From contig CP083650.1 in assembly GCA_020099315.1 (NCBI GenBank), forward strand, positions 62,001 through 126,000: a DNA stretch of 64,000 nt, given 5' to 3'. Below are positions 17,463 to 26,196 of the stretch, one piece after another. The first letter of the stretch is position 1. Each line of letters opens with the position of its first letter. Position numbers and translations under genes: made by a program. Origin of the DNA: Citrobacter europaeus (GTDB taxonomy: Bacteria; Pseudomonadota; Gammaproteobacteria; Enterobacterales; Enterobacteriaceae). The notes below the pieces were generated by a model. The model made no database searches, was not told the origin of the DNA, and saw only the letters and a program-made list of their open reading frames with translations.

Positions 17463-18812
17463 ATGTCTACGCCTTCAGCGCGTACCGGCGGTTCACTCGA
17501 CGCCTGGTTTAAAATTTCGCTTCGCGGCAGTACCGTTCGTCAGGAAGTCGTTGCCGGATTAACGACGTTCCTGGCCATGGTTTACTCCGTTATCGTGGTT
17601 CCGGGGATGCTGGGTAAAGCCGGATTCCCGCCTGCCGCCGTATTTGTGGCGACCTGTCTGGTCGCGGGCGTCGGTTCTATTGTGATGGGCCTGTGGGCAA
17701 ACCTGCCGCTGGCAATTGGCTGCGCCATTTCTCTGACGGCGTTTACCGCATTCAGCCTGGTGCTGGGGCAGCATATCAGCGTGCCCGTTGCGCTGGGCGC
17801 AGTGTTCCTGATGGGTGTCCTGTTTACCATTATTTCCGCGACCGGTATTCGTAGCTGGATCCTGCGCAATCTGCCGCAAGGTGTTGCGCACGGTACGGGG
17901 ATTGGTATCGGCCTGTTCCTGCTGCTGATTGCGGCAAACGGTGTTGGTCTGGTGATTAAGAACCCGCTGGACGGCCTGCCGGTTGCGCTGGGCGACTTCG
18001 ATACCTTCCCGGTGATTATGTCGCTGATTGGTCTGGCGGTGATTATTGGTCTCGAAAAATTGAAAGTGCCGGGCGGCATTCTGCTGACCATTATCGGTAT
18101 TTCCATCGTCGGCCTGATTTTTGACCCAGCCGTGCATTTCTCCGGTATTTTTGCCATGCCGTCGCTCAGCGACGAGAACGGCAACTCGCTGATTGGCAGC
18201 CTGGATATTATGGGCGCACTGAACCCGATCGTACTGCCGAGCGTGCTGGCGCTGGTCATGACCGCTGTCTTCGATGCGACCGGAACCATCCGCGCGGTGG
18301 CTGGACAGGCGAACCTGCTGGATAAAGACGGACAGATTATTGATGGCGGCAAAGCGCTGACCACCGACTCACTGAGCAGCGTGTTCTCTGGTCTGGTGGG
18401 CGCTGCACCGGCTGCGGTTTATATTGAATCCGCAGCGGGTACGGCGGCAGGCGGTAAAACCGGCCTGACGGCGATCACCGTTGGCGTACTGTTCCTGCTG
18501 ATCCTGTTCCTTTCTCCGCTCTCTTATCTTGTACCTGTGTACGCAACGGCTCCTGCGCTGATGTATGTGGGTCTGTTGATGCTGAGCAACGTCGCGAAAA
18601 TCGACTTTGCTGACTTTGTTGACGCTATGGCTGGACTGGTAACAGCCGTATTTATCGTGCTGACCTGTAATATCGTTACCGGCATTATGATTGGCTTTGC
18701 TACCCTGGTGATTGGCCGTATCGTCTCTGGCGAATGGCGCAAACTGAACATCGGCACTGTGGTCATCGCCATCGCGCTGGTGGCCTTCTACGCAGGTGGT
18801 TGGGCTATCTGA
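17463..18812 (+). CDS. ghxP: GhxP, guanine/hypoxanthine permease
   Basis: 449 residues, as in E. coli YjcD. The NCS2 family proton symporter in the inner membrane imports hypoxanthine and guanine. About 12-14 TM helices are evident, with the family's TM3/TM10 motifs (NLPLAIGCAISLTAFTAFS; GAAPAAVYIESAAGTAAGGKTG). The start at 17463 gives the conserved MSTPSARTGGSLD; the 17412 start would add 17 hydrophilic residues. PurR-like operators lie upstream and a strong terminator follows. Confidence 0.95.
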   Translation: MSTPSARTGGSLDAWFKISLRGSTVRQEVVAGLTTFLAMVYSVIVVPGMLGKAGFPPAAVFVATCLVAGVGSIVMGLWANLPLAIGCAISLTAFTAFSLVLGQHISVPVALGAVFLMGVLFTIISATGIRSWILRNLPQGVAHGTGIGIGLFLLLIAANGVGLVIKNPLDGLPVALGDFDTFPVIMSLIGLAVIIGLEKLKVPGGILLTIIGISIVGLIFDPAVHFSGIFAMPSLSDENGNSLIGSLDIMGALNPIVLPSVLALVMTAVFDATGTIRAVAGQANLLDKDGQIIDGGKALTTDSLSSVFSGLVGAAPAAVYIESAAGTAAGGKTGLTAITVGVLFLLILFLSPLSYLVPVYATAPALMYVGLLMLSNVAKIDFADFVDAMAGLVTAVFIVLTCNIVTGIMIGFATLVIGRIVSGEWRKLNIGTVVIAIALVAFYAGGWAI

Positions 18813-18834
18813 TCCTCATCCGCTGAAGATCCTT

Positions 18835-18868
18835 AAAACGGGTGGCTTTGGCCGCCCGTTTTTATTTT
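18835..18868 (+). terminator. ghxP rho-independent terminator
   Basis: AACGGGTGGC-TTTG-GCCGCCCGTT followed by TTTATTTT, with one G-T mismatch in the stem. Confidence 0.85.
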
Positions 18869-18968
18869 CAGAACACACTCGTTGTCTTTTGCGTTACTCT
18901 CAAGTAGATAGAATTAAGGCACGACGCCTTTATCACCAATCATAAGAAACATCGCAAACAGGGAACGC

Positions 18969-20615
18969 ATGGAAATCTTTTTCACCATACTCATCATGAC
19001 CCTTGTGGTCTCGCTGTCGGGGGTATTTACTCGCGTATTGCCCTTCCAACTCCCTTTACCCCTTATGCAGATCGCCATCGGCGCCTTGCTGGCGTGGCCG
19101 ACGTTTGGTTTGCATGTGGAATTCGATCCTGAGCTGTTTTTGGTTCTGTTCATCCCGCCGTTGCTCTTTGCTGATGGCTGGAAGACGCCAACGCGTGAGT
19201 TTCTCGAGCACGGGCGAGAGATCTTCGGCCTTGCGCTGGCGCTGGTTCTGGTTACGGTGGTCGGGATTGGCTTTATGATTTACTGGCTGGTGCCGGGGAT
19301 CCCTCTCATCCCGGCCTTTGCGCTGGCCGCCGTTCTGTCGCCAACCGATGCCGTGGCGCTCTCCGGCATTGTGGGGGAGGGACGCATACCGAAGAAAATC
19401 ATGGGCATCCTGCAGGGCGAAGCGTTGATGAACGATGCGTCCGGCCTGGTCTCGCTGAAATTTGCCGTAGCCGTGGCGATGGGCACGATGGTATTTACCG
19501 TCGGCGGCGCGACGGTTGAGTTCTTCAAAGTGGCGATTGGCGGCATCCTGGCCGGTTTTGTCGTCAGTTGGCTGTACGGGCGCTCCCTGCGTTTTCTTAG
19601 CCGCTGGGGCGGTGATGAGCCAGCAACGCAAATCGTTCTGCTGTTTCTGCTGCCGTTTGCGTCTTATCTGATTGCGGAACACATTGGTGTTTCAGGCATC
19701 CTCGCGGCGGTCGCTGCCGGGATGACGATTACCCGTTCTGGAGTAATGCGCCGTGCGCCGCTGGCGATGCGTTTGCGCGCTAACAGCACCTGGGCGATGC
19801 TGGAATTTGTGTTTAACGGCATGGTGTTCTTGCTGTTAGGACTGCAGTTGCCGGGAATTCTGGAGTCATCTTTGGCGGCGGCAGAAGTCGACCCGAACGT
19901 TGAAATCTGGATGCTGTTTACCGATATCGTGCTGATTTACGTGGCGCTGATGCTGGTACGTTTTGGCTGGCTGTGGACCATGAAGAAGTTCAGCCTGCGC
20001 TTCCTGAAGAAAAAACCGATGGAGTTTGGATCCTGGACGACGCGTGAAATCCTGATAGCCTCCTTTGCGGGGGTGCGTGGGGCTATTACCCTTGCCGGTG
20101 TGCTCTCCATTCCGCTGCTGCTACCGGATGGTAGCGGCTTCCCGGCGCGCTATGAGCTGATCTTCCTGGCTGCGGGCGTGATTCTGTTCTCGCTGTTTGT
20201 TGGCGTGGTGATGCTGCCGATTCTGCTACAGCATCTGGAAGTGGCAGACCACTCGCAGCAGCAGAAAGAGGAACGTATTGCCCGCGCAGCTACGGCGGAA
20301 GTGGCGATTGTCGCCATCCAGAAAATGGAGGAACGTCTGGCTGCGGACAGCGAAGAGAACATCGACAACCAGTTGCTCACCGAGGTGAGTTCACGCGTCA
20401 TCGGTAACCTGCGTCGACGTGCCGACGGACGCAATGACGTGGAAAGCTCGATGCAGGAAGAAAATCTCGAACGGCGTTTCCGCCTGGCAGCGCTGCGCTC
20501 AGAGCGCGCGGAACTTTATCATCTGCGCGCCACGCGGGAAATCAGCAATGAAACGCTGCAAAAACTGCTGCACGATCTGGATTTGCTGGAAGCGCTGTTG
20601 ATCGAGAACCAGTAA
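18969..20615 (+). CDS. yjcE: YjcE, CPA1-family Na+/H+ antiporter
   Basis: 548 residues. About 12 TM helices in the first 420 residues carry the CPA1 hallmark SPTDAVALSGIVGEGRIP and EALMNDASGLVSLKFAVA (the ND pair of the ion site), and FAGVRGAITLAGVLS. A cytoplasmic C-terminal region (about 430-548) is charged and coiled-coil like. It probably exchanges Na+ or K+ for protons; E. coli YjcE is little characterised. The next gene in E. coli, yjcF, is absent here. Confidence 0.93.
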   Translation: MEIFFTILIMTLVVSLSGVFTRVLPFQLPLPLMQIAIGALLAWPTFGLHVEFDPELFLVLFIPPLLFADGWKTPTREFLEHGREIFGLALALVLVTVVGIGFMIYWLVPGIPLIPAFALAAVLSPTDAVALSGIVGEGRIPKKIMGILQGEALMNDASGLVSLKFAVAVAMGTMVFTVGGATVEFFKVAIGGILAGFVVSWLYGRSLRFLSRWGGDEPATQIVLLFLLPFASYLIAEHIGVSGILAAVAAGMTITRSGVMRRAPLAMRLRANSTWAMLEFVFNGMVFLLLGLQLPGILESSLAAAEVDPNVEIWMLFTDIVLIYVALMLVRFGWLWTMKKFSLRFLKKKPMEFGSWTTREILIASFAGVRGAITLAGVLSIPLLLPDGSGFPARYELIFLAAGVILFSLFVGVVMLPILLQHLEVADHSQQQKEERIARAATAEVAIVAIQKMEERLAADSEENIDNQLLTEVSSRVIGNLRRRADGRNDVESSMQEENLERRFRLAALRSERAELYHLRATREISNETLQKLLHDLDLLEALLIENQ

Positions 20616-20620
20616 ACGAG

Positions 20621-20704
20621 CGTGCCTGATGCGCTACGCTTATCAGGCCTACAAAACCGGCAACAGCGATGTAGGCCGGATAAGGCGCTAGCCGCATCCG
20701 GCGA
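20621..20704. repeat. BIME left of the RAYT gene
   Basis: CGTGCCTGATGCGCTACGC..TATCAGGCCTAC followed by an inverted GTAGGCCGGATAAGG..GCCGCATCCGGC. It is nearly identical in sequence and orientation to the BIME at 21321-21404 on the other side of the transposase gene. Confidence 0.9.
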
Positions 20705-20837
20705 AGGGTGTGCCAAATGGCGCGCAACTGGCTGCAAGAAATTATTCATCGTGTAATTTGCGAGCGGCTTTCCTGAACGAATCCATCCCTCTTGTCGATT
20801 CCCTCTTTTCTCCATACGGTTGAGGAAAGGGGGAAAC

Positions 20838-21329
20838 ATGTCCAACTATCGACGAAATTACATTAATGGGGGAACCTGGTTTTTTACGGTAAATCTGCAG
20901 GACCGTCGAAGCCATCTTCTGACTGCCAACATTCACGCGCTTCGGTGTGCAATCGCTGCGGTCAAAAAGGTTAGGCCTTTTCGCATTAATGCGTGGGTCG
21001 TTTTACCCGAGCATATGCATTGCATATGGACGTTACCTGACAATGATGCGGATTATTCCTCTCGCTGGCGGGAAATTAAGAAGCATTTCACCCACTCATT
21101 GTCTTCCCGACATATCTGGCAATCTCGCTTTTGGGAGCACACCATCCGTGATGAACATGATTATCGCCAGCATGTTGATTATATTTACATTAACCCGGTG
21201 AAGCACGGCTGGGTAAAACAGGTACAGGACTGGCCTTTTTCAACATTTCATCGTGATGTGATGCATGGTTTGTACCCGCAAGATTGGGCAGGTGAAATCA
21301 TGGATTTTAATGCGGGTGAACGTGCCTGA
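20838..21329 (+). CDS. REP-associated tyrosine transposase (RAYT)
   Basis: 163 residues of the Y1 (HUH) transposase/IS200-like group. It shows the two-histidine metal motif PEHMHCIWTLP and the downstream catalytic tyrosine region DYRQHVDYIYINPVKHGWV typical of RAYTs. These enzymes nick and join REP single strands and are thought to spread REP sequences. The start at 20838 follows GGAAAGGGGGAAAC. It is flanked by near-identical BIMEs and its TGA stop lies within the right-hand BIME. Only E. coli yafM (rayT), at another locus, is comparable in K-12. Confidence 0.9.
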   Translation: MSNYRRNYINGGTWFFTVNLQDRRSHLLTANIHALRCAIAAVKKVRPFRINAWVVLPEHMHCIWTLPDNDADYSSRWREIKKHFTHSLSSRHIWQSRFWEHTIRDEHDYRQHVDYIYINPVKHGWVKQVQDWPFSTFHRDVMHGLYPQDWAGEIMDFNAGERA

Positions 21330-21404
21330 TGCGCTACGCTTATCAGGTCTACAACACTGGCATACCGATGTAGGCCGGATAAGGCGTTAAGCCGCATCCG
21401 GCAT
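21321..21404. repeat. BIME right of the RAYT gene
   Basis: Near-identical to 20621-20704. It holds the RAYT stop codon on its left and abuts the stop codon of the LysR gene on its right. Confidence 0.9.
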
Positions 21405-21405
21405 T

Positions 21406-22296
21406 TTACACCTCTTGGGTTAGCCAAAACCCTTCACAGCATTTGAGCCACGCCTTGGCGCTGTGCGACAAATATACGCCGTCGCGCCAAATCATACCCA
21501 ACTGCCAACGTAAATCGCTCTCCAGGGGGATCCAGCGCAGCGTCTGCTTATCCAGGCGCTGGCAAATCGGCTCCGGTAAAATAGCAATCCCGACACCGGC
21601 TTGCACCATCGCCGCCAGAAAATCCCACTGCCCGCTGCGAACCGCGATGCGGGGCTTGACGTTGTGTTGGCTAAACAGCTTAAGCAATTGGCGGCTCAAT
21701 GCGAAATCTTCGTTATAGATAAGCAGCGGATGCTCCGCTAACGCCTCGGGGGAAATAGATTCGCACGTTGTCCACTGACCGGAGCGGGGGACCAGCACGC
21801 AGAGCGGATGACTAAAAAGCGGTAAGGTCGCCAGACCGCTCTCTTCCTCAACTGGCAACGCAGTCATCGCGACATCCAGATCGCCGTTTATCACCGCCTG
21901 CTGAACGGTTAAGCCGCCAAATTCAGATATCTTCAGCTCAACGCCGGGATAGCGCTGGCGAAACAGGCCGATCGGCCCGGCCATCAACATACCCACCATG
22001 GGCGGGATACCGAGGCGCAGCACGCCCTTGTTGAGATGATTAATGTCGCTAAGTTCGGCTTCGAGCTGGCGAAACTCGGCAAGGATCGCCAGGCCACGTT
22101 CGAAAACGACCTGCCCGGTGTCGGTTAACAGCAGCCGCCGACCGTCGCGGATTAACAGCGTGCAGTTAAGCTCGTCTTCAAGGTTCTTCAACATCTTGCT
22201 GATGGTGGGTTGGGTGACAAAAAGCTTCTCCGCTGCGCGGGTAAAGCTCTGCTGACGAACCACCTCAACAAAATAGCGCAGCGTTCTGATATCCAT
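21406..22296 (-). CDS. LysR-family regulator of the adjacent CidAB-type genes
   Basis: 296 residues. The N-terminal helix-turn-helix (SFTRAAEKLFVTQPTISKMLKNLEDEL) and the periplasmic-binding-like effector domain (about 90-290; LRLGIPPMVGML, GDLDVAMTALPVEE) are typical of LysR regulators. It is divergent from a CidA/CidB pair, the arrangement seen for Bacillus YwbI and staphylococcal CidR, so it probably controls them in response to a small carboxylate. That inference rests on context. The 101-base gap holds both promoters. Confidence 0.85.
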   Translation of the reverse strand: MDIRTLRYFVEVVRQQSFTRAAEKLFVTQPTISKMLKNLEDELNCTLLIRDGRRLLLTDTGQVVFERGLAILAEFRQLEAELSDINHLNKGVLRLGIPPMVGMLMAGPIGLFRQRYPGVELKISEFGGLTVQQAVINGDLDVAMTALPVEEESGLATLPLFSHPLCVLVPRSGQWTTCESISPEALAEHPLLIYNEDFALSRQLLKLFSQHNVKPRIAVRSGQWDFLAAMVQAGVGIAILPEPICQRLDKQTLRWIPLESDLRWQLGMIWRDGVYLSHSAKAWLKCCEGFWLTQEV

Positions 22297-22397
22297 GATT
22301 ATTCCTTAAGACTATGCCTGCAATGAGTTTAATTCATTTCAGTCCTGGATGGGGGGTCTCTATACTGGCGCTCTCTATTTTTTAAGGACATACCCTC

Positions 22398-22808
22398 ATG
22401 GCTGTGGCGATAAGCCGCGTGACGCCTGCTGTTATTCATCGACTTCAGATACCCGTTCAGGTTCTGTTGTACGCAGGTCTATTTGTATTTGCTCAATATC
22501 TTGTCTCCTGGCTGCATTTGCCGCTTCCTGCCAACCTGGTGGGGATGGTGCTGATGTTGGCGTTGATTGTCTGTCGGGTTATCCCGCTGAAGTGGATCCG
22601 CGCTGGGGCTCGCTGGTTACTGGCTGAAATGCTGCTATTTTTTGTCCCAGCGGTGGTGGCCGTCGTCAACTACACGCAGCTGTTGTTGGTCGATGGCTGG
22701 CGCATATTTTCCGTCATTGCGCTAAGTACGGTGATGGTGCTTGGCGCAACGGCGTGGGTGGTGGATAAAGTGTATCGCTATGAAATGAGCAGGCTAAACC
22801 GTGAGTAA
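22398..22808 (+). CDS. CidA/LrgA-family small membrane protein
   Basis: 136 residues with four hydrophobic helices (about 15-33, 38-58, 68-92, 97-122). The family motif LPLPANLVGMVLML and the FFVPAVVAV segment mark it as CidA/LrgA (holin-like). Such proteins work with the larger CidB/LrgB partner in cell-lysis control or in export of overflow carboxylates such as pyruvate. It overlaps the next gene by 8 bases, so translation is coupled. A second enterobacterial pair (YohJ/YohK) normally sits elsewhere. Confidence 0.85.
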   Translation: MAVAISRVTPAVIHRLQIPVQVLLYAGLFVFAQYLVSWLHLPLPANLVGMVLMLALIVCRVIPLKWIRAGARWLLAEMLLFFVPAVVAVVNYTQLLLVDGWRIFSVIALSTVMVLGATAWVVDKVYRYEMSRLNRE

Positions 22809-23490
22809 TTTCCAGCTAAGCGTGCTGTGTCTGGTGATTACGCTGGGCATCTATTTTGCCAACAAGCGTCTGTATCGCCGTTTTCGTAAATTACCGCTGA
22901 TGCCATTGGTGCTCACTCCGGCGCTGCTGGTGCTGATGCTGGTCTTTGGGCACATCTCCTGGCAAAACTATATTGGTGAATCGCACTGGCTGCTGTGGCT
23001 GCTGGGACCTGCAACCATCGCCTTTGCCGTGCCGGTTTATGACAACCTTGCGGTGATTAAGCGCCATTGGATGTCGCTGACGGCGGGCGTAGTGACGGCT
23101 ACGCTGGTGGCTGTCACCAGTTCCGTTTGGTTGGCGCGTCTGTTTATGCTGCCTGATGAAATCCAGCGCAGTCTGGCGGTGCGCTCCGTCACTACGCCGT
23201 TTGCGCTGGCGGCGGCAGAGCCGTTGGGCGGGCAGCCGGACCTGGTGGCATTGTTCGTGGTGGTGACCGGTGTATTCGGTATGGCGGTCGGCGATGTGCT
23301 GTTTTTACGACTTTCCATTCGCGAAGGGATGGCGAAAGGCGCAGGATTTGGCGCCGCATCGCATGGCGCAGGCACGGCACGCTCATATGAGCTCGGCCAG
23401 CAGGAGGGCGTGGTTGCCAGCCTGGTGATGATGCTTTCTGGCGTGGTGATGGTGCTGGTAGCGCCGCTGGTCGCAAGGCTGATGTTCTGA
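22801..23490 (+). CDS. CidB/LrgB-family membrane protein
   Basis: 229 residues with about 6-7 TM helices. The LrgB family motifs are visible: VTTPFALAAAEPLGG, and GAASHGAGTARSYELGQQEG near the C-terminus. It is the partner of the preceding CidA-like protein. Its stop codon lies inside an 11-base inverted repeat. Confidence 0.87.
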   Translation: MSNFQLSVLCLVITLGIYFANKRLYRRFRKLPLMPLVLTPALLVLMLVFGHISWQNYIGESHWLLWLLGPATIAFAVPVYDNLAVIKRHWMSLTAGVVTATLVAVTSSVWLARLFMLPDEIQRSLAVRSVTTPFALAAAEPLGGQPDLVALFVVVTGVFGMAVGDVLFLRLSIREGMAKGAGFGAASHGAGTARSYELGQQEGVVASLVMMLSGVVMVLVAPLVARLMF

Positions 23491-23499
23491 CCAGCGGCG
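23462..23499. terminator. Hairpin over the cidB-like stop codon
   Basis: CGCCGCTGGTC (23462-23472) and GACCAGCGGCG (23489-23499) form a perfect 11 bp stem overlapping the end of the cidB-like gene, between two convergent genes. No U-tract follows, so the terminator role is uncertain. Confidence 0.4.
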
Positions 23500-23504
23500 G
23501 TGTG

Positions 23505-24794
23505 CTATTTCAAGCGTGAAATCAGCGAGAATTCTTTAAAATTCACCGGCCGCTGTTGCTGCATGGAAATATTCCCGGCGATACCGGTCAAAATCGACAT
23601 GGCGCCGGCGCGATGGCCGGCGGCACGCTGCAACGGATCGTGCCGCGGCTCGCCAAACAGATCCGCCAGCATGGCGTTATCACCGCCACCGTGACCGCCT
23701 TCGCCGAGGGTAAAATCAGCCTGCCACGGCGCGGCAAACATCGGGAAAACAGTGATGTCACAGGCTTCAAGGCTGCCTTCGTTGTCCCGCTCCCCTCCGG
23801 CGTTGACGTAGGATTTCTCAACGATTTTCATCTCCAGGCGGCCTTCGCTACCGTTAAACACCACGTTCAAGCCTTCCCATGGCAGCCAGGTGTTCAGTGA
23901 ATAGGTAAGCTGCACCTGATTCTGATATTTCACCAGCACCGACATGGTGTCTTCAATGGTGATACCGTCGCTGAACACGCTCTGGTCGCGGAAATAGTTA
24001 TCTTCGTGTTCGGCATCCAGGTAGAGCGCTTTAAGCTGAGGATTCTCGGCCATATGCAGCGCAAACGGATCGTCTTTGGCCTGCGCATAGCCGTGAGTGC
24101 GCGGGTAAAATTGCGTCACGCCCCGGCGTTCGGCGTTCTCTTTTCCGTAGAAACGCAGGCTACCTTCGGCATACACCCGCTCCGGATAACTGCCCAGCCA
24201 GAAGTTCATCAGATCAAAATGGTGAGTGGATTTATGCACTAATAAGCCGCCGCTATTCCGTTTTTCGCGATGCCAGCGGCGGAAATAATCGGCACCGTGC
24301 TCGGTATTGAGCAACCATTCAAAGTGAACCGAATAAACTTCGCCAATCGTACCGTTCATCAGCAGTTCGCGAACTTTGCTGTGGTGCGGCGCATAGCGAT
24401 AGTTAAAGGCGACGCGTACCTGACGTCCGGTCTCTTCAATGGCGTCCAGAATCCGCAGGGCGCGTTGCTCATCGATGGTCATCGGTTTTTCGGTGATTAC
24501 ATCGCAGCCCGCGCGTAGCGCACGCACGATGTAGTCGTCGTGAGTCCGGTCCATGGTGGTTACAATGATGATATCCGGGCGAGTTTCTCGGATCATCTCT
24601 TCAAACTGCTGCGCTTTCCATGTGGAGACAGGGGCTGCGCCTTCGTTCTTCAGAAGCTGGTTAGCGTAATTCATACGCGTTTGATTGGTGTCGCAAAAGG
24701 CAACCAAACGAGCATTTTCCTTCCATTGCCCGCCAATCGCGCTGATGTAAAGTCCCGCGCGCCCGCCGGTTCCTACCAGGGCATATTTCTTCAT
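23505..24794 (-). CDS. Gfo/Idh/MocA-family NAD(P)-dependent oxidoreductase
   Basis: 429 residues. An N-terminal Rossmann fold (YALVGTGGRAGLYISAI, residue 3 on; VAFCDTN; TTMDRTHDDYIVRAL) contains the EKPMTID motif in which Lys is catalytic. A C-terminal alpha/beta domain carries HKSTHHFDLMNFWLG, the usual DxxxH-like active-site His. Substrates are normally sugars or cyclitols; which one is not evident, and no transport gene adjoins it. The start at 24794 follows GATGAGGATGTT; the frame is open upstream to 24896 but lacks a ribosome site. Confidence 0.85.
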   Translation of the reverse strand: MKKYALVGTGGRAGLYISAIGGQWKENARLVAFCDTNQTRMNYANQLLKNEGAAPVSTWKAQQFEEMIRETRPDIIIVTTMDRTHDDYIVRALRAGCDVITEKPMTIDEQRALRILDAIEETGRQVRVAFNYRYAPHHSKVRELLMNGTIGEVYSVHFEWLLNTEHGADYFRRWHREKRNSGGLLVHKSTHHFDLMNFWLGSYPERVYAEGSLRFYGKENAERRGVTQFYPRTHGYAQAKDDPFALHMAENPQLKALYLDAEHEDNYFRDQSVFSDGITIEDTMSVLVKYQNQVQLTYSLNTWLPWEGLNVVFNGSEGRLEMKIVEKSYVNAGGERDNEGSLEACDITVFPMFAAPWQADFTLGEGGHGGGDNAMLADLFGEPRHDPLQRAAGHRAGAMSILTGIAGNISMQQQRPVNFKEFSLISRLK

Positions 24795-25036
24795 AACATC
24801 CTCATCCTTCAAAAATGAATTGCAGTATCGATGTAATAAAAACAGTGTTTCAATTTGATTTTTGTACAATAGCGCTAATGCGGAAGATGGATACAACGTA
24901 GAGGGAAAAATGTGATCCCGACCAAAATGATCGGCGGAGGGGGCGAGATTCTTATTTTCTTAGAGGCTATGTTTAAATTTATGTTCACGCCTTAGAATAG
25001 TGATAAATGTTACTCGCCATTGTAAGGACGCGCAGC

Positions 25037-25984
25037 GTGAAATATTTGTGGTTATCTGCTCTCTTGTTCAGTCATGCCGTTTTGGCCTGGTGTCCTGATG
25101 AAGACCAACGGGTGACATTGCAGGGAACATTAATACAACAGACGTTACCCGGTCCGCCAAATTACGAAAGCATTAAAGATGGCGATGAGGCGGTAACTTA
25201 TGATTATCTTAAATTGGATCAACCGTTTGAGTGCGATGTTACTGGTGAGCGTGAAAGTGTTCCGCTAGTACAGCTTATTTTGATGGGCAAAAATAAGCCT
25301 GGTTACGCCGATCTTGCTCCTTCTCTGGGAAAAGATGTCATCCTGACCGGGAAAACGATGTATGCCCAGACGGGTCGTCACTTTACTTCTGTGCTGCTTA
25401 TTCTTGATAGCGCCAAAAACGTTACTCCCATCACCACGCCAGAACAAAAGAAAAGCGCGCTAATTCAGTTTCAACAGTTCCAACAGGCGTTGCGGGAGAA
25501 AAATGTTGTCGCGTTGAAAACATATTTTGTCTTTCCTTTGCAGGGGACGCTATTTGACTTTATTGCTTATGACGAAAATCGTCAGGAAGAAGTACTTACC
25601 GAGGCTGTATTTGATCAAAATTCGCAGCAGATTATGGCGCATCTGCAGATGCTGACCAATATCGGCGTTGATGCTGAATCCCTGATGATAAACGAGTACA
25701 GAATTAACACACTTTCGGAACGTGAGCAGCAACGTCGCTATTTTCCAGCGGATGAAGATGGCATGTTTTATTATGAAGAAAACGGTAAACGTCATACCGT
25801 TACAGGAACATGCGATACCATCGCTCAAGGGGAACTTACAGACGGTATTCTTTTTACTTCGCAGGGGACAAGTGCAAATGAGCAACTCCCCGGTCTTTCA
25901 GAAAATTGTGACGGCGCGACGTCATATATGTTCAAGCTGGTTGATGGCAAACTGCGACTGACGGGGAGTTTTACTGCAGACTAA
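25037..25984 (+). CDS. Exported DUF4431-like protein of unknown function
   Basis: 315 residues from a GTG start that follows TAAGGACGCGCAGC; the ATG at 25007 in the same frame has no ribosome site. An N-terminal signal peptide (KYLWLSALLFSHAVLA, cleaved before WCPDE) predicts a periplasmic protein. Residues about 20-130 form an all-beta domain of the DUF4431 type (VTLQGTLIQQTLPGPPNYESI, GKDVILTGKTMYAQTGRH, an OB-like strand pattern), with an unassigned C-terminal half holding two Cys. It is divergent from the oxidoreductase. The base composition is more AT-rich than its neighbours. Confidence 0.7.
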   Translation: MKYLWLSALLFSHAVLAWCPDEDQRVTLQGTLIQQTLPGPPNYESIKDGDEAVTYDYLKLDQPFECDVTGERESVPLVQLILMGKNKPGYADLAPSLGKDVILTGKTMYAQTGRHFTSVLLILDSAKNVTPITTPEQKKSALIQFQQFQQALREKNVVALKTYFVFPLQGTLFDFIAYDENRQEEVLTEAVFDQNSQQIMAHLQMLTNIGVDAESLMINEYRINTLSEREQQRRYFPADEDGMFYYEENGKRHTVTGTCDTIAQGELTDGILFTSQGTSANEQLPGLSENCDGATSYMFKLVDGKLRLTGSFTAD

Positions 25985-26032
25985 TGACGTATTACAGATG
26001 GAATGGAATAAAAATAGAAAAGGATGTTAAAA

Positions 26033-26149
26033 ATGCTTAATGATTTATTTATGGGCTGGCAGTGGCTAAATCTTGTGTGTGCGATTGTTTTCCTGTTGCT
26101 TATCGCTGTACCTGCTCGTCGCTTTATAACGGATGAGAATCCTGGATGA
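26033..26149 (+). CDS. Small membrane peptide, 38 residues
   Basis: ATG at 26033 follows AAAAGGATGTTAAA, a strong ribosome site, and the frame runs 38 codons to TGA. The product has a hydrophilic start (MLNDLFMGWQWLN), one TM helix (LVCAIVFLLLIAVPA) and a basic then acidic tail (RRFITDENPG). It starts 48 bases after the DUF4431-like gene and could be co-transcribed. I do not recognise it; it may be a new small protein. Confidence 0.5.
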   Translation: MLNDLFMGWQWLNLVCAIVFLLLIAVPARRFITDENPG

Positions 26150-26159
26150 TTTGCTGAAT

Positions 26160-26190
26160 GTCTTCCCCGGCCAAAATGACCGGGGAAGAG
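26160..26190. terminator. Bidirectional terminator after actP and the small ORF
   Basis: TCTTCCCCGG/CCGGGGAAGA, a perfect 10 bp stem (26161-26170 with 26180-26189), lies between convergent transcription units. Confidence 0.75.
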
Positions 26191-26196
26191 GAGGAG

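Noticed and set aside
22349..22627. A 92-codon ORF overlapping the cidA-like gene
   Set aside because: It is an out-of-frame shadow starting in the promoter region, without homology or a ribosome site.
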